Shown in pieces: positions 1-8,920 of a stretch of DNA of 23,647 nucleotides (the first letter of the stretch is position 1; each line of letters opens with the position of its first letter). Where the stretch lies: the NCBI GenBank assembly GCA_025201705.1, contig MU617097.1, positions 1 to 23,647 of the forward strand, written 5' to 3'. A program made the position numbers and the translations under genes. The notes under the pieces were generated by a model. That model did not search any database and was not told where the DNA came from. It saw only the letters and a list, made by a program, of their open reading frames with translations. Origin of the DNA: Dissophora ornata. Taxonomy: Eukaryota > Mortierellomycota > Mortierellomycetes > Mortierellales > Mortierellaceae.

Positions 1-667
1 AAAAAAAAAAAAAAGCTTTTGCTCCATTATAGCGCCGCGTAGGGTTTACGCGGTTGTAATTTAAAGATTTCGGCCTGTTCATTTAGCGGGGCGAAGTGGC
101 GACATCAATGGAGAAACTACTTGATAATTGAGGCGGATGATAAGAGATTCTAGAGTGCCACGGATCCGACTCCGGAAAGACGAATGAATGCTGACGAGCG
201 CTGACTGTGGGAAGCTGACACATGTGAATTGGCTAAGCGTACACGTGGGAAGTCGGCGATAACCGTTTGTTTTTGGGTTGGTTTGGTGTGGTTTGGTCTT
301 TGCGCCCCACGATTGAGGGAAAAGTACCCGCATGTATTCTCTATCGGTTGTTCGTCCCTGAGCCCCCCCCCTGCACGCCTTGTACTTCCATCTTGCGCCT
401 GACCTGTCATACATACGCTTGTGGAGTCACTTACGTAACTCATTAAACCTTGGTTATGGGGTCTGGAGTCCAGGTCTCTCCGCCGACTCCCTCCCCTCCC
501 CCCTCTCCGGTCCTTCGCTTTTTCATCTTCTTGTTTTCTTATGGGGCGGAGCTGTTGGGATTGGAGAGTCGGACCTGCATAGGAACTGTACATGTACTGA
601 TGTGAACTCAATTGTTTCCATGACTCAATAAAGTTTATCTTTAATCGCTCTTTTTTTTTTAAATTTT
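1..667. other. intergenic, no supported gene
   Basis: The segment opens with 14 A residues, and its short open frames on both strands show no recognisable domain or coding character. A plus-strand AATAAA lies at 627-632. It could end an unseen plus-strand transcript, but no coding exon supports one. The end of the segment is the 3' flank of the minus-strand membrane protein gene. Confidence 0.5.
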
Positions 668-678
668 TTTATTTTATT
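668..678 (-). terminator. polyadenylation signals of the 7TM gene
   Basis: Two overlapping TTTATT hexamers at 668-673 and 673-678 read AATAAA on the minus strand. They begin 14-24 nt past the TAA stop at 692-694, in a T-rich tract. The distance is short but workable for a fungal 3' end. Confidence 0.5.
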
Positions 679-691
679 TTCTTTCCTCTTC

Positions 692-1651
692 TTAGAAACG
701 CGAAGAAGTACCGCCATAGTGGAGTTGGTGGTACTCTTCAACATAAGACTCAACCGTAACCGACATATGGGATTCCAATGGCCCGACTTGCTTATCAGAC
801 GCTACACCATAGTTGTTCCCATAGCTTTGCGAATGAGTGCCACGGCCCCCCCGTCCGGGCGCTGTCATCTCTGTCTTGTTTGTCTTCCCTAGGCCACCTC
901 CGCGGGAGGTCACCCAATGGACGGTGATGGCGTTCAACGTGACATCGACGGTACAGGATGCCAAACAGATCAAGCCACGTTCGCGGCCGTTGAAGTAGAC
1001 CAAGGTAAAGATATTGGCGGAACTCAACATCAACGCTATAAGAGAACCGAGGAGCGTTCTCCGGGCCACCTCTCTCAACTTGCCCTTCGAGGGGCCCTGG
1101 AGGAGCGAGGTCGAGCTCATCAGGGGTCTCAGGAACAAGAACGTCAACCAGCAAGACATGAAAATGTCGTAGAGGATCAGGGGTAAAGCACCCGGGCGCA
1201 ACAGACCGATGTAGCACATGCCCCCGTCCTCGATCTTTGAATTACGGAAGACGACCATGAGGGTGATGACCGCGATGTAGGGCAACATCAGGGCCAAGTT
1301 AACCTTGTAGAGGAAGAAATTGGACCGGGTAACACCGATGGCTGTGACGACATAGACCTTTTCCATCAAGAAAAGATAGATGATAATCTTGGAGAGTGCA
1401 TAGAGAGCAATGCAGGACAGGATCGAGAGTTCACACGAAAGCATGTTGTAGTTGTTGGTCTGAACCAACATGGCGGCAATGAGCGAGAACGCCCACGAGA
1501 CTAGGAACAGGCACACGACTAGACCTCGTGCATAGTTGATGGCCGCGAATTTCGTACCGGCAGTCTTGCGGCCAAAGAGCAGGGCCATGAGCGAGATGCA
1601 TGTCAGCGAAATGAAGAGCGAAATGGACTCTTCGACGTCGGGTTCGTACAT
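692..1651 (-). CDS. seven-transmembrane protein, family not identified
   Basis: This intronless frame encodes 319 aa. I start it at the ATG at 1651 (MYEPDVEES) because everything upstream in the same open frame is low-complexity Ser/Pro/Leu sequence read from a pyrimidine-rich leader. Seven hydrophobic segments follow at roughly residues 10-28, 39-61, 70-100, 112-134, 146-170, 194-215 and 221-243. A hydrophilic, Gly-rich, probably cytosolic tail of about 75 residues comes last. A short N-terminus, seven helices and a polar tail match GPCR-like topology, and the D-x5-WLT-x-LFLRPL stretch at the fifth helix looks like a family signature. I cannot name the family or a ligand. There is no retinal-binding lysine in the last helix, so an opsin is unlikely. 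It is probably a plasma-membrane or endomembrane protein. Confidence 0.72.
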   Translation of the reverse strand: MYEPDVEESISLFISLTCISLMALLFGRKTAGTKFAAINYARGLVVCLFLVSWAFSLIAAMLVQTNNYNMLSCELSILSCIALYALSKIIIYLFLMEKVYVVTAIGVTRSNFFLYKVNLALMLPYIAVITLMVVFRNSKIEDGGMCYIGLLRPGALPLILYDIFMSCWLTFLFLRPLMSSTSLLQGPSKGKLREVARRTLLGSLIALMLSSANIFTLVYFNGRERGLICLASCTVDVTLNAITVHWVTSRGGGLGKTNKTEMTAPGRGGRGTHSQSYGNNYGVASDKQVGPLESHMSVTVESYVEEYHQLHYGGTSSRF

Positions 1652-3702
1652 TGTGAGAAGAGGGGGAATGTCAGTTTGTGAAATGAGGGAGAAGTTGACA
1701 GGGGTAAGGAATTTGGGATAGAGTAAAATGAGTGGAATGGCGATGACCCGACCCACAGGAGCGGAAGACGTAGGGCACCGAGTCTCAGGGAACAGAGGGA
1801 AGGTGGATGGGGGGACGCCTGGCTTTGAGGGATCGGACCACCGAAGCGATGGACAGATGGGCGTGGAGGTTTGGAGGAAGGGAGGGAAAAGAGAGAGGGA
1901 CGAGGAGGAGGAGGGGGGAGAGAGGAGGAGGAGGGGGGAGAGAGGAGAAGAAAAGTGAACAGAAGAAGCGGACGTGAAAAAATAAATGGAAAATCGCGGG
2001 CAATTCCTGGTGGAACACTTGCAGCTGTGCGCGATCGAAGCGCAGCCGCGCACACTGTTACACCGCGCTGAACTCTGTGCTTGTCCAGCACTACGGATTT
2101 GCGTCTTCTGGCCACACTGTTGACTTTGAGGCTACCCGTGCGCATCGTCTTTTCATTTCTAACAAGCTCAGCGACATGTAGAGACATGTAGAGCATTGGC
2201 CCTCTGCGATCTTATGGTTTAGGGGCGCGCGCATGTTGCCACGTTGCAGCTTGTTGTTTTCATGGGCAAACCATGATTTGCCCAACGCCATCAGATCCTC
2301 TTTCCTTATTCTCAGAGGAACATTCTTCACAGTCCACTTGGTAACCTACTGGGTGACTCACCCGACAATCCACCCGAGTATGGCCACCCCCCCTTCAACA
2401 CCCCAGTTCCGAACGACCCTTCTTCAAAAAGCCTCGCGCCTCAAAAAATGATATCGTCGATCCTTTTTTGTGATAAATCCAACACATGACCCCCCAAGGA
2501 CGTTCGAAACGTTGGAGGTCCTCCATCACCCAAGTCACTGCAGGCGCCGAATGTTGTGTAGTAGTTCGATCATCACCTGTGGTAAGCATGTTCCGGCAGT
2601 ATCTGGCCACGTGTACTGTACGTCTCTTTTATTATTGCTTCTGGGTATTCTGTCTCAGACACTCAACTCCGATCTAGCCACAGCAGCCAATGCGCCGGGT
2701 GACCGTGGGATGCGGACTTTGGAATAATGTTAGTCAGCAAATGATCACCCTGGATATCTGGGCTCAGTCAGTACCCAGGACCAACGTGGTTTTTGAGGTT
2801 CTAGACAGCTTGCTATGCACCGGGCCAAACAGACAAGATGATGGCACTACCGTCCAGGAGGGGGGGGGTTTTTTTTTTCGTCAAGTGACAAAGACGCCTT
2901 CGCGAGCGGGAAGAACAAACCGAGCAAAGATTTAATAATATGGAAGTGCCTGAGCCTAGGAACAGGTCGATGCCACGTGACGACCCTTCAGATCAAGCAG
3001 CTCCTTTGGAGAGATTGAAGGATTGGTTGCAAGCAGGAAACATAATATCAGGATGTATTTCTAGAACGAGAGGGCCAAGTAGGGGAAAGCTGGCTCTAGA
3101 AAGAGAGAAGCGGCAGTAAGAGGTGGGCAATCATCAAGCACTGCCGTGGACAGCAACGACAAACGCTCCGAGGAGACTTTGTACCTCTACGTTGTAAAGA
3201 AATAGAAAAACAAAACAAAACAATAACAACAACAACGTGTGCCCTTTTTTGAGCGCAATGTATGTATTTGCGTGTACTTTGCATGCCCTTTGTTTCTCAT
3301 TCCTTCCTCTTTACGAAAGAAGATGGAGTCCACGTCAAATGTCCTCCAACACATCACGCCTTCGAACGCCTATCCCGCCGAGAATCGCTACCCTCAAACT
3401 GCGCTCATGTAAAACGTTGTGAAGGATGGCGCACACTGTGATCCAGTCCAAAGCATTTTTTTTTGTATCCTTATCATATGTCTCCTCTTGGATCCGGGAC
3501 CGACAATTCCTTCAGGGACGTTCACCACGCTTTCAAATGCAGTGTACAGATTACGAAAAAACAGTACATACATCTTTCATTTGCAGTGCCGCTCAAAGAC
3601 GTGGTGCGGCATTCATTATATTTCTTCTCGCTGCAACATATAGAGCATTATCCGATATGCATGATATGAATAGACTAATATACAAGACTTTTTACAAATA
3701 TA
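1652..3702. other. intergenic: CT-rich leader plus gene-free DNA
   Basis: From 1652 to about 2050 the minus strand is strongly pyrimidine-rich, as expected for the leader and promoter of the 7TM gene. From about 2050 to 3702 I see only short, mutually overlapping frames with no domain character, homopolymer runs (for example at 2862-2878) and a small AACAAA/AACAAC-rich patch near 3210-3236. The last 200-300 bp should be the 3' flank of the homeodomain gene, although I found no clean minus-strand AATAAA there. Confidence 0.5.
1903..1942. repeat. 20-bp polypurine tandem duplication
   Basis: The 20-mer AGGAGGAGGAGGGGGGAGAG occurs twice head to tail (1903-1922 and 1923-1942). It sits in a longer pure-purine tract upstream of the 7TM gene start, so the gene's RNA would be pyrimidine-only here. 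Tracts like this can form triplex or G-quadruplex structures; that role is inference. Confidence 0.8.
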
Positions 3703-6700
3703 TTACAGGGCGTGGTGGTTGAAGTTGCGATGCGTGAGTTTTTGATAGATGAGGGTGAAGGTGAAAATAAGCGCATTGGCGGGGATGACCGCCTCCTATT
3801 TGAATGAGCAATTGCATGTTTTTTTTTTTTAGGTTAGCAATCGAAGATTTTTTAGCGTCTAATGAAAAATCCATCACAGCCACCAAGGAAACTTACCTCA
3901 AATAGTTGAATCTGCTTTGGAGGTTCGTGCTCCGAAATAGGCTCATCATCTGGCTCTGCAGGTGAGGGTGGGATGTCAGAGATATTGGGATACTCGACAG
4001 ATGGAGTTTCGGCTTCGCGGTTTGCTTGGGCATGACGCTCCGTGCTTTCTTCGCCTTCTGCGGCGTAGGGAATATGTCCATCGCTGTCTGGCTCAAATTG
4101 GACGTGCATTGTTAGAGGCTGCCTCCAAAATAAACCGGCAAGTAGATCGATTTGATCATGTTCTGGGATTATAAACGCAGGTCGAGGAGGGCCGTGATGT
4201 AGAGCAAACCGAGTGGCCACGCTCATGGATCTCGGATCCCATGTTGGCGACGTTAACAACAGGGATGGTGGGGGCGGAGATGAGGAATATCGAGAATTTC
4301 TCCTAGGTTCGTCTTTGTCTTCGTCACCAGGTGCATGACCATCATTTGAGTCTATTTCATCCAGATGACTCTCATCGTACAAGTCTTCGACAGACTCAAT
4401 AATTCGAATATCGACAAGTGCAGCGCCTTCATCATCCTTGAATCGAACCCTTTTCTTTTGGATTTTGGCGGACTCTTGTTGTTGAATCAACTTCATAGCT
4501 GCCTCGCGCGCTTTGTTATGTTCTGCAGATAGTGGGTCAAAGGTGATCTTCTTTGTCGGAGGCCGGAAGGACGGTATCGAAACCGGAGTTGGCGGTGCGA
4601 TTGATTGGTACGGGAGAGATGGTAGAGGAACAGAGACCGGGGCCGTTGTGGCAGGTGAATTGGCGACACCGGTGCTGTTCCGTCTGTTTGTTGACGCTGC
4701 AGTGAATGCTGTAGTTGCTGTTGTGGTTGTCGCCATTCTTGAAGAGGAGGCGATTTCCTTGAAAAAGTCAGGATTGCTTGCCCTACGCGATGGGAGTTTC
4801 GGCCCAGCGTCCGCTGCAGTCGCCGGCTTTGCTTTGACGAATCTAGGAAGCTGAGAGATGCTCTGCCAGAGAGAAGAAAAGATGGGACGAGGGCGTCAGC
4901 ACATGAGAAATAGGCCCAGCCAGCTATCCATGTTCTTGCTCTTGTCATTCTACCTGTTGTATTTCAGCAGGAGCTGCAGGAATGTCGAAGCGGGGTCTCT
5001 TTCTCGGATTTTCGTATGTGTATGTGCTGGGTAGTGGCGAAGAGACAGAGTCGTCGTCCGAAATAAGCTTTAGCCACTTGTCTTTCAGCTCAGAGGCCTT
5101 CCGGGCGAGTTCTATGTCGGTTGCAGCACAGGCGAAACATTGGGTCAGACATGATACAAGCGAAGAGGTCATCCTTGCAAGACGAAATGCAGCATACCTT
5201 GCGATCCGCGCTTGTCGCTTGCCAGCAATTTAATGGCCTTTCCAATCTGCGTGTCTTTCAGACGTTCCACGTCAAAAGGCAAGGACATGAGCACATCGAT
5301 CGTTTTTAACAGGATTTCCTCGCATTGAGCGCTTGAGATGTCCTTCCTCGCCTCTGCAATCCATGTACGAAATATGACAGGGCCTCGCGATTCCATAAAT
5401 CTATTCACAGCGTAAATCGAAAACACATCCCGGTCAAACAGATGCGAGATACAACAGTCTTTGCACGTTTCTGCAGTATGAAAACAATCGCATACGTGTG
5501 AAGAATTTGGGTGGATTTCGTCGACAGAAGCGCGTTAAGAATGTATTTTCTTCCGTCCATGTCCACTGCCCCCAGCATCAAATCGACTACTTTTTCAATG
5601 TCTTCCGACTTGACAATCGACCCTCCTCGAAGGACCGTGGAAATCCATCGTGCTACCTCTGATGATGCCATCTAGTAACGACAGAAAATCAGTTAACTAG
5701 CCATCTTTTCGACGCCACTTGTCAGTTTCTGTCTCTCGCGTGAAAGTACCTTGCTTCTGCTACCGGGGCCACTGGAACCACCGCTGCTAGTCGTCGTTAC
5801 CACAGGTCTTGCCGCGAACGACGGACGTGGTGGGATCACAACTGAGCGATACCGTACTGACGCACTCCCAAGGACTCCATCCGCTGATGGGGTATCCTCC
5901 CTATCATCCCTTTCGCTATAATCAGATCATTCATCAACCAACCAGGGTTAGTATATCTATCAGGTTTCAAATGCTCGGCCTCTAAGCAATTAGCGGTAAA
6001 ATCCCTACGTTATCCGCACCAAGGCTCCTGCTTCCTCTACAAAAGTCATTAAGCATGATTTAGAATAGAGCGAGAGAAGACAAAAATGTGAAGCAAATTG
6101 ACTTGTTCGTATAAAAGTACCTGGTGGCGGTGTCGTAGCGGGACTCGCTGTTGCAGAAGACGTTTCCGAGCCCTCTTTATTATTTGAACGCAACTTTTGT
6201 CGACGATTTGCGAACCATATGCTAACCTATCATAAACGAGCAAAGATACGTACTGTTTAAACGATGTTCCTGGCTTATTATTCTAGGCCATGGAAATGAT
6301 GATTTATATACCCTCTCAGGTGTTTCGTTGATTTCGGCCGCAAGCTGTCCCTGGGCTTCTCTGGCAAGATACTGGTTTGTGCTGAATGCCTTCTCTAAAG
6401 CAGCCTTTTGCTTTGGAGTATATAGTTTCCTGTGGCCATTCCTTCTGCCGAATGCAACTGCTTGCTCAGATATGGCGAGTGGAGAAGGAGAAAGTCTCGA
6501 TTCTAAAAAAGAGAAACACTTCACTCAATGTTTTGAACTGACGGGGAAGTGTCGCTCCTTTAAAGTATTTCTTACCAACATCTCCTGAAGAAACCTCCGA
6601 GCCGTCAATTGATCTCTCTGAGGGCAGTCTTTTGCGACTTGGTATAAGTACGGCAGAGACTAACATTCTTGGTGTGGAAGGCCTGACCATATCCTCGCTG

Positions 6701-6966
6701 TCGCCGCTGTTACCGCTGTTGCTGTTATGGCTTGGGGTAGTATTGGCATTGTGGCTACTGTCGCTTGTCTGCGGCTGGCTATTGAATTGCTGTAGATATG
6801 GTCGATGCTGAGCCAGACGGATAACGTCGGCATCCTCATCTTCCGTTGTTTGTGCTGTCTCCTCGAAACTAAGGTCTGGGATTGAGGTAGGTATAAGAGG
6901 AAAGGCGGGTTCTTCCTCTTCTTCTTTTTTGACATAGGGGCTCGAAGGGCGCGGGTGTGAAGACAT
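3703..6966 (-). CDS. homeodomain + TFIIS-N (LW/TND) protein with RVxF PP1-docking motif; LUMINIDEPENDENS/PNUTS-like
   Basis: Ten exons with matching phases: 6576-6966, 6312-6502, 6121-6226, 6009-6036, 5750-5915, 5496-5671, 5198-5400, 4954-5111, 3897-4862, 3703-3795. Introns are 73-101 nt; the product is 825 aa. Residues 152-208 form a homeodomain with the core L166, F170, W198, F199, N201 and R203 all in register. Residues about 359-437 match the TFIIS N-terminal domain (a helical bundle including LKDTQIGKAIKLL and ending KDKWLKLI), followed by a basic NLS RKRPRF (457-462). A disordered part carries KKITF (577-581) and KKRVRF (609-614), then an acidic patch and a hydrophobic VDIRII (623-628), as in RVxF-phi-phi PP1-binding segments. 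Plant LUMINIDEPENDENS joins a homeodomain and a TND; PNUTS/Ppn1 join a TND and an RVxF in the CPF phosphatase module. A nuclear role in transcription and 3'-end processing is inferred. Start chosen at MSSHPRPSSP; the frame stays open to an earlier ATG at 7026. The last exon is the least certain. Confidence 0.85.
6009..6036 (-). other. 28-nt micro-exon (exon 4) of the homeodomain/TND gene
   Basis: Exon 3 ends in phase 1 with a G, and exon 5 is open only when entered with two bases already read. The 28-nt segment between TTTTGTAG and GTAGGG provides exactly that, adding EEAGALVRIT (residues 230-239). Without it the frame is lost. Confidence 0.7.
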
Positions 6967-7290
6967 GGATGTAGTGGCCGTGAAGCAAAGAGGATTTAAA
7001 CTCAATATGAATGGGATGTACCACACATGACAGAATGGGCTGCGACGTGAATGAGGTTATTGCTGCTTTTTTTTGAGTTTTGGAAACAAAGTGCTTCACG
7101 TTGTGGCTTGGCCAGGGGGACATCAGATCGTTGCGCGATTTTTTGGAGAGGGGTTTTCAGCCAACGAACGTTTTCTCGGTCTTTGGTGAACGCGCGAGGT
7201 AAGCACGGCAGCACAACATAATACTTGTCGCAGCAGGGTTTTCAGCTAGTGTAACAGCTTTGCGTAACGAAAATCTATGCGTCGATCTAT
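6967..7290. other. upstream region of the homeodomain/TND gene
   Basis: This is a short promoter-sized stretch with no gene of its own. The minus-strand frame stays open to an ATG at 7026, so a start 20 residues longer is possible, but that extension (MWYIPFILSLNP...) has no recognisable feature. Confidence 0.4.
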
Positions 7291-7863
7291 GGATTGCTAT
7301 TTTCGTTTGTATGGACCGTCTCTGGCGGTCGTTGGTAGTCAGGGATGATGACGAAGCCAGGGTTGTATCCAATGATTGTACATCCTCGCTGACTATCCAC
7401 CGATGTTGAAATTACGGGAGGGCCGACTGTGAGCGAAAGCCGGTGGTAGTTGGTACTGTAAGTGCCGGCATACGACGGGCATATCCAGATCAAGAACGAC
7501 TAAATTCACTGAGATTGGGAAAAGGTCACTCCTTGAATCGATTGCGCCCGAAAGTCCAGGACCGTGTAGTCAGGGGGGATGTGGCTGCTATTGATATCGT
7601 GTATCCGTCAGGATACAATGCACTTATCCCTTGCTAGTTCAGGAAGTTACTCTTCGAGACGGTTGCGTTTACGAAGGGGGGTGGTCTGGTCCCGTAGACT
7701 GCAATGCTAATAGTGTTTCCGAAGAGGAATACTCTGCCACCATTGCTGCAGGCACAGCTGAACTGTGGGAAGTTGTAGTCGTCAGAGGGAATGTAAATGT
7801 TAGAGAACGTGGTTGTCCAGCCTGGCGAGTCCGGAAGCTGTCTCCATTCGATTGGAAGGGGTG
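7290..7863 (-). pseudogene. degenerate secreted-protein-like coding sequence (left of the transposon)
   Basis: On the minus strand, a frame from about 7861 to 7648 reads smoothly as APLPIEWRQLPDSPGW..., then YNFPQFSCACSNGGRVFLFG, and ends at a TAG. It has natural amino-acid composition and a C-x-C motif. Beyond it, coding-like pieces in shifted frames continue (DYTVLDFRAQSIQGVTF, then YAGTYSTNYHRLSLTVGPP and IIGYNPGFVIIPDYQRPPE), with stop codons between them. I read this as a decayed gene whose upstream end abuts the transposon's left inverted repeat. The family is not identified; an extracellular protein is a guess from composition and from a possible signal peptide across the element (ATG at 9021). 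Confidence 0.42.
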
Positions 7864-7868
7864 CACAG

Positions 7869-7956
7869 TCCTGACCCGATTTTTGTCCTTTTTTTCTTCA
7901 AAAGTGGGAATCCTTAGTTTTCCAGTGAGGGACAGTTTAATTCAATCCCTTATTCT
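7869..7956 (+). repeat. left terminal inverted repeat
   Basis: Positions 7892-7930 match the reverse complement of 8828-8866 perfectly over 39 nt (core CAAAAGTGGGAATCCTTAG). Flanking similarity extends to 7869 and 7956, broken by small insertions: the right copy has two extra stretches of about 5-6 nt. Confidence 0.88.
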
Positions 7957-7984
7957 ACCCTGACCTCTGTTATTCAAACTGCAT

Positions 7985-8380
7985 GCAAATGATCATCGAA
8001 GGGTCAGTTGACATTCCTCAAGCCAAGATTCGCCAACTCATGGGTTACGAGTTTTAAGAGTACATGGGCTACCAGCATTTTCAACTCACAGGAGAGGTAG
8101 CCTCGGTCGACTGTGATGCAATCAAGGCGGAGATCGAGGTCATAAAGGACATCGTTGCGTTGCGACGTACAAGCTTGACGATGTCTACAACGCGGACGAG
8201 TCTGGTCTCTTTCTCCAAATCACCTCGAACTAGACTCTTGATATTCAAAGAACACCAAGAACCAAGTCTTGTTCTTCGCGGGTGTCCATTTTTATCTGCA
8301 CCAATGCCACGAGTAACGATAAGCGAAAGCTATACATCCTCAGTACGTAGAACCCATTCATTTTCGAAACGATGCGTAGC
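7985..8380 (+). pseudogene. pogo/CENP-B-type DDE transposase fragment
   Basis: The first frame gives a piece like the end of the CENP-B DNA-binding domain (YMGYQHFQLTGEVASVD, then AIKAEIEVIKDIVA) after an in-frame TAA at 8055. Near 8167 the frame shifts to YKLDDVYNADESGLFLQI, which carries the first catalytic Asp (codon 8195-8197) in the family's typical Y-N-x-D-E-[ST]-G-L setting, and stops at TAG 8231. A third frame from 8279 reads RVSIFICTNATSNDKRKLYI up to TAG 8348, matching the conserved strand that precedes the second Asp. Two frameshifts and at least three stops mark it as dead. Confidence 0.78.
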
Positions 8381-8397
8381 TTGATTGACCTCACTTA

Positions 8398-8781
8398 ATG
8401 ACTCTGCTGCTGTTTATTGCATTAGGTGAGAACCTTCCTTTAGGATTTAGACAGGACAAAGAGCTACAGGATGTGGTAGAGGTTCAGCTAGATAGCGAAT
8501 CTGCTGAAGGATGCAATACGAGCAAGCCATGGAAGAAGACGCCAGATATCGCCGAACGAGGTCGCATTCATGATCTTTTGAGCGTTACAGCTAATTTCAT
8601 GATTGACAAAAAGTACAAGCGGCATCGTTACATTCTGATTGCGGACTCGCTATTGAGCAAGAGGCACAGCGATGTCGACGACGGCTACCTATTAAAATAT
8701 CGCAGACAGCAGTTACAGCTGGTAGCGACACACAAACAGGAAGAGAAAGAGGTGTTTTCCATTAGAGAGGTAGTGGCTTAG
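8398..8781 (+). CDS. open frame inside the transposon relic, possible transposase C-terminal remnant
   Basis: A 127-aa frame from ATG 8398 runs to TAG just before the right inverted repeat. It is hydrophilic and mixed-charge (GFRQDKELQDVVEVQLD; KKYKRHRYILIADSLLSKRH) and holds no DDE residues or other domain I recognise. Its place just upstream of the right repeat fits the C-terminal tail of the transposase joined across an internal deletion. It may simply have escaped stops by chance, so I would not call it a working gene. Confidence 0.3.
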   Translation: MTLLLFIALGENLPLGFRQDKELQDVVEVQLDSESAEGCNTSKPWKKTPDIAERGRIHDLLSVTANFMIDKKYKRHRYILIADSLLSKRHSDVDDGYLLKYRRQQLQLVATHKQEEKEVFSIREVVA

Positions 8782-8788
8782 GGTTTAA

Positions 8789-8884
8789 GAATAAAGGGAT
8801 TGAATTAAAATCGCAACTGTCCAATCACCTCACTGGAAAACTAAGGATTCCCACTTTTGAAGAAAAGAAGGACAAACACCAGGA
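8789..8884 (-). repeat. right terminal inverted repeat
   Basis: Inverted partner of 7869-7956. The region 8828-8866 is the perfect 39-nt part. The inner end reads AGAATAAAGGGATTGAATTA, matching TAATTCAATCCCTTATTCT inside the left repeat with one base difference. Confidence 0.88.
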
Positions 8885-8920
8885 CAGCTGCAAAGGGTTT
8901 TCAAGCAGATGTCACGAAAA

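Larger units (their letters stand above)
7869..8884 (+). mobile_element. pogo/Tigger-like (Tc1-mariner superfamily) DDE transposon relic, internally deleted
   Basis: About 1.0 kb is bounded by long inverted repeats (7869-7956 and 8789-8884) that contain a 39-bp perfect inverted match. Inside lie fragments of a CENP-B/pogo-type transposase in three frames. Only the region around the first catalytic Asp (YNADESGLF) and the strand after it (RVSIFICTNATSNDKRKL) survive. The N-terminal DNA-binding domain and the second and third catalytic acids are missing, so the copy cannot move by itself. The outer ends look like TCCTG... and a TA target duplication was not found, so the exact edges are uncertain. 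Confidence 0.8.

Noticed and set aside
150..611. 153-codon minus-strand open frame
   Set aside because: Composition is random, and the 5' end lies only 80 bp beyond the stop of the 7TM gene on the same strand, leaving little room for a promoter.
1652..2053. In-frame N-terminal extension of the 7TM protein
   Set aside because: The extension is low-complexity Ser/Pro/Leu from a pyrimidine tract and does not look like a signal peptide or domain; the ATG at 1651 directly precedes a normal membrane-protein N-terminus.
2495..2525. GTTCGAAAC resembling a tRNA B box
   Set aside because: No A box at the right distance and no acceptor or anticodon stem could be drawn.
5401..5495. A 25-nt intron (GTATGCG...CTGCAG) inside exon 6-7 of the homeodomain gene
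   Set aside because: It is far shorter than the other introns and breaks the frame. The 95-nt intron 5401-5495 restores frame and leads straight into the TND.
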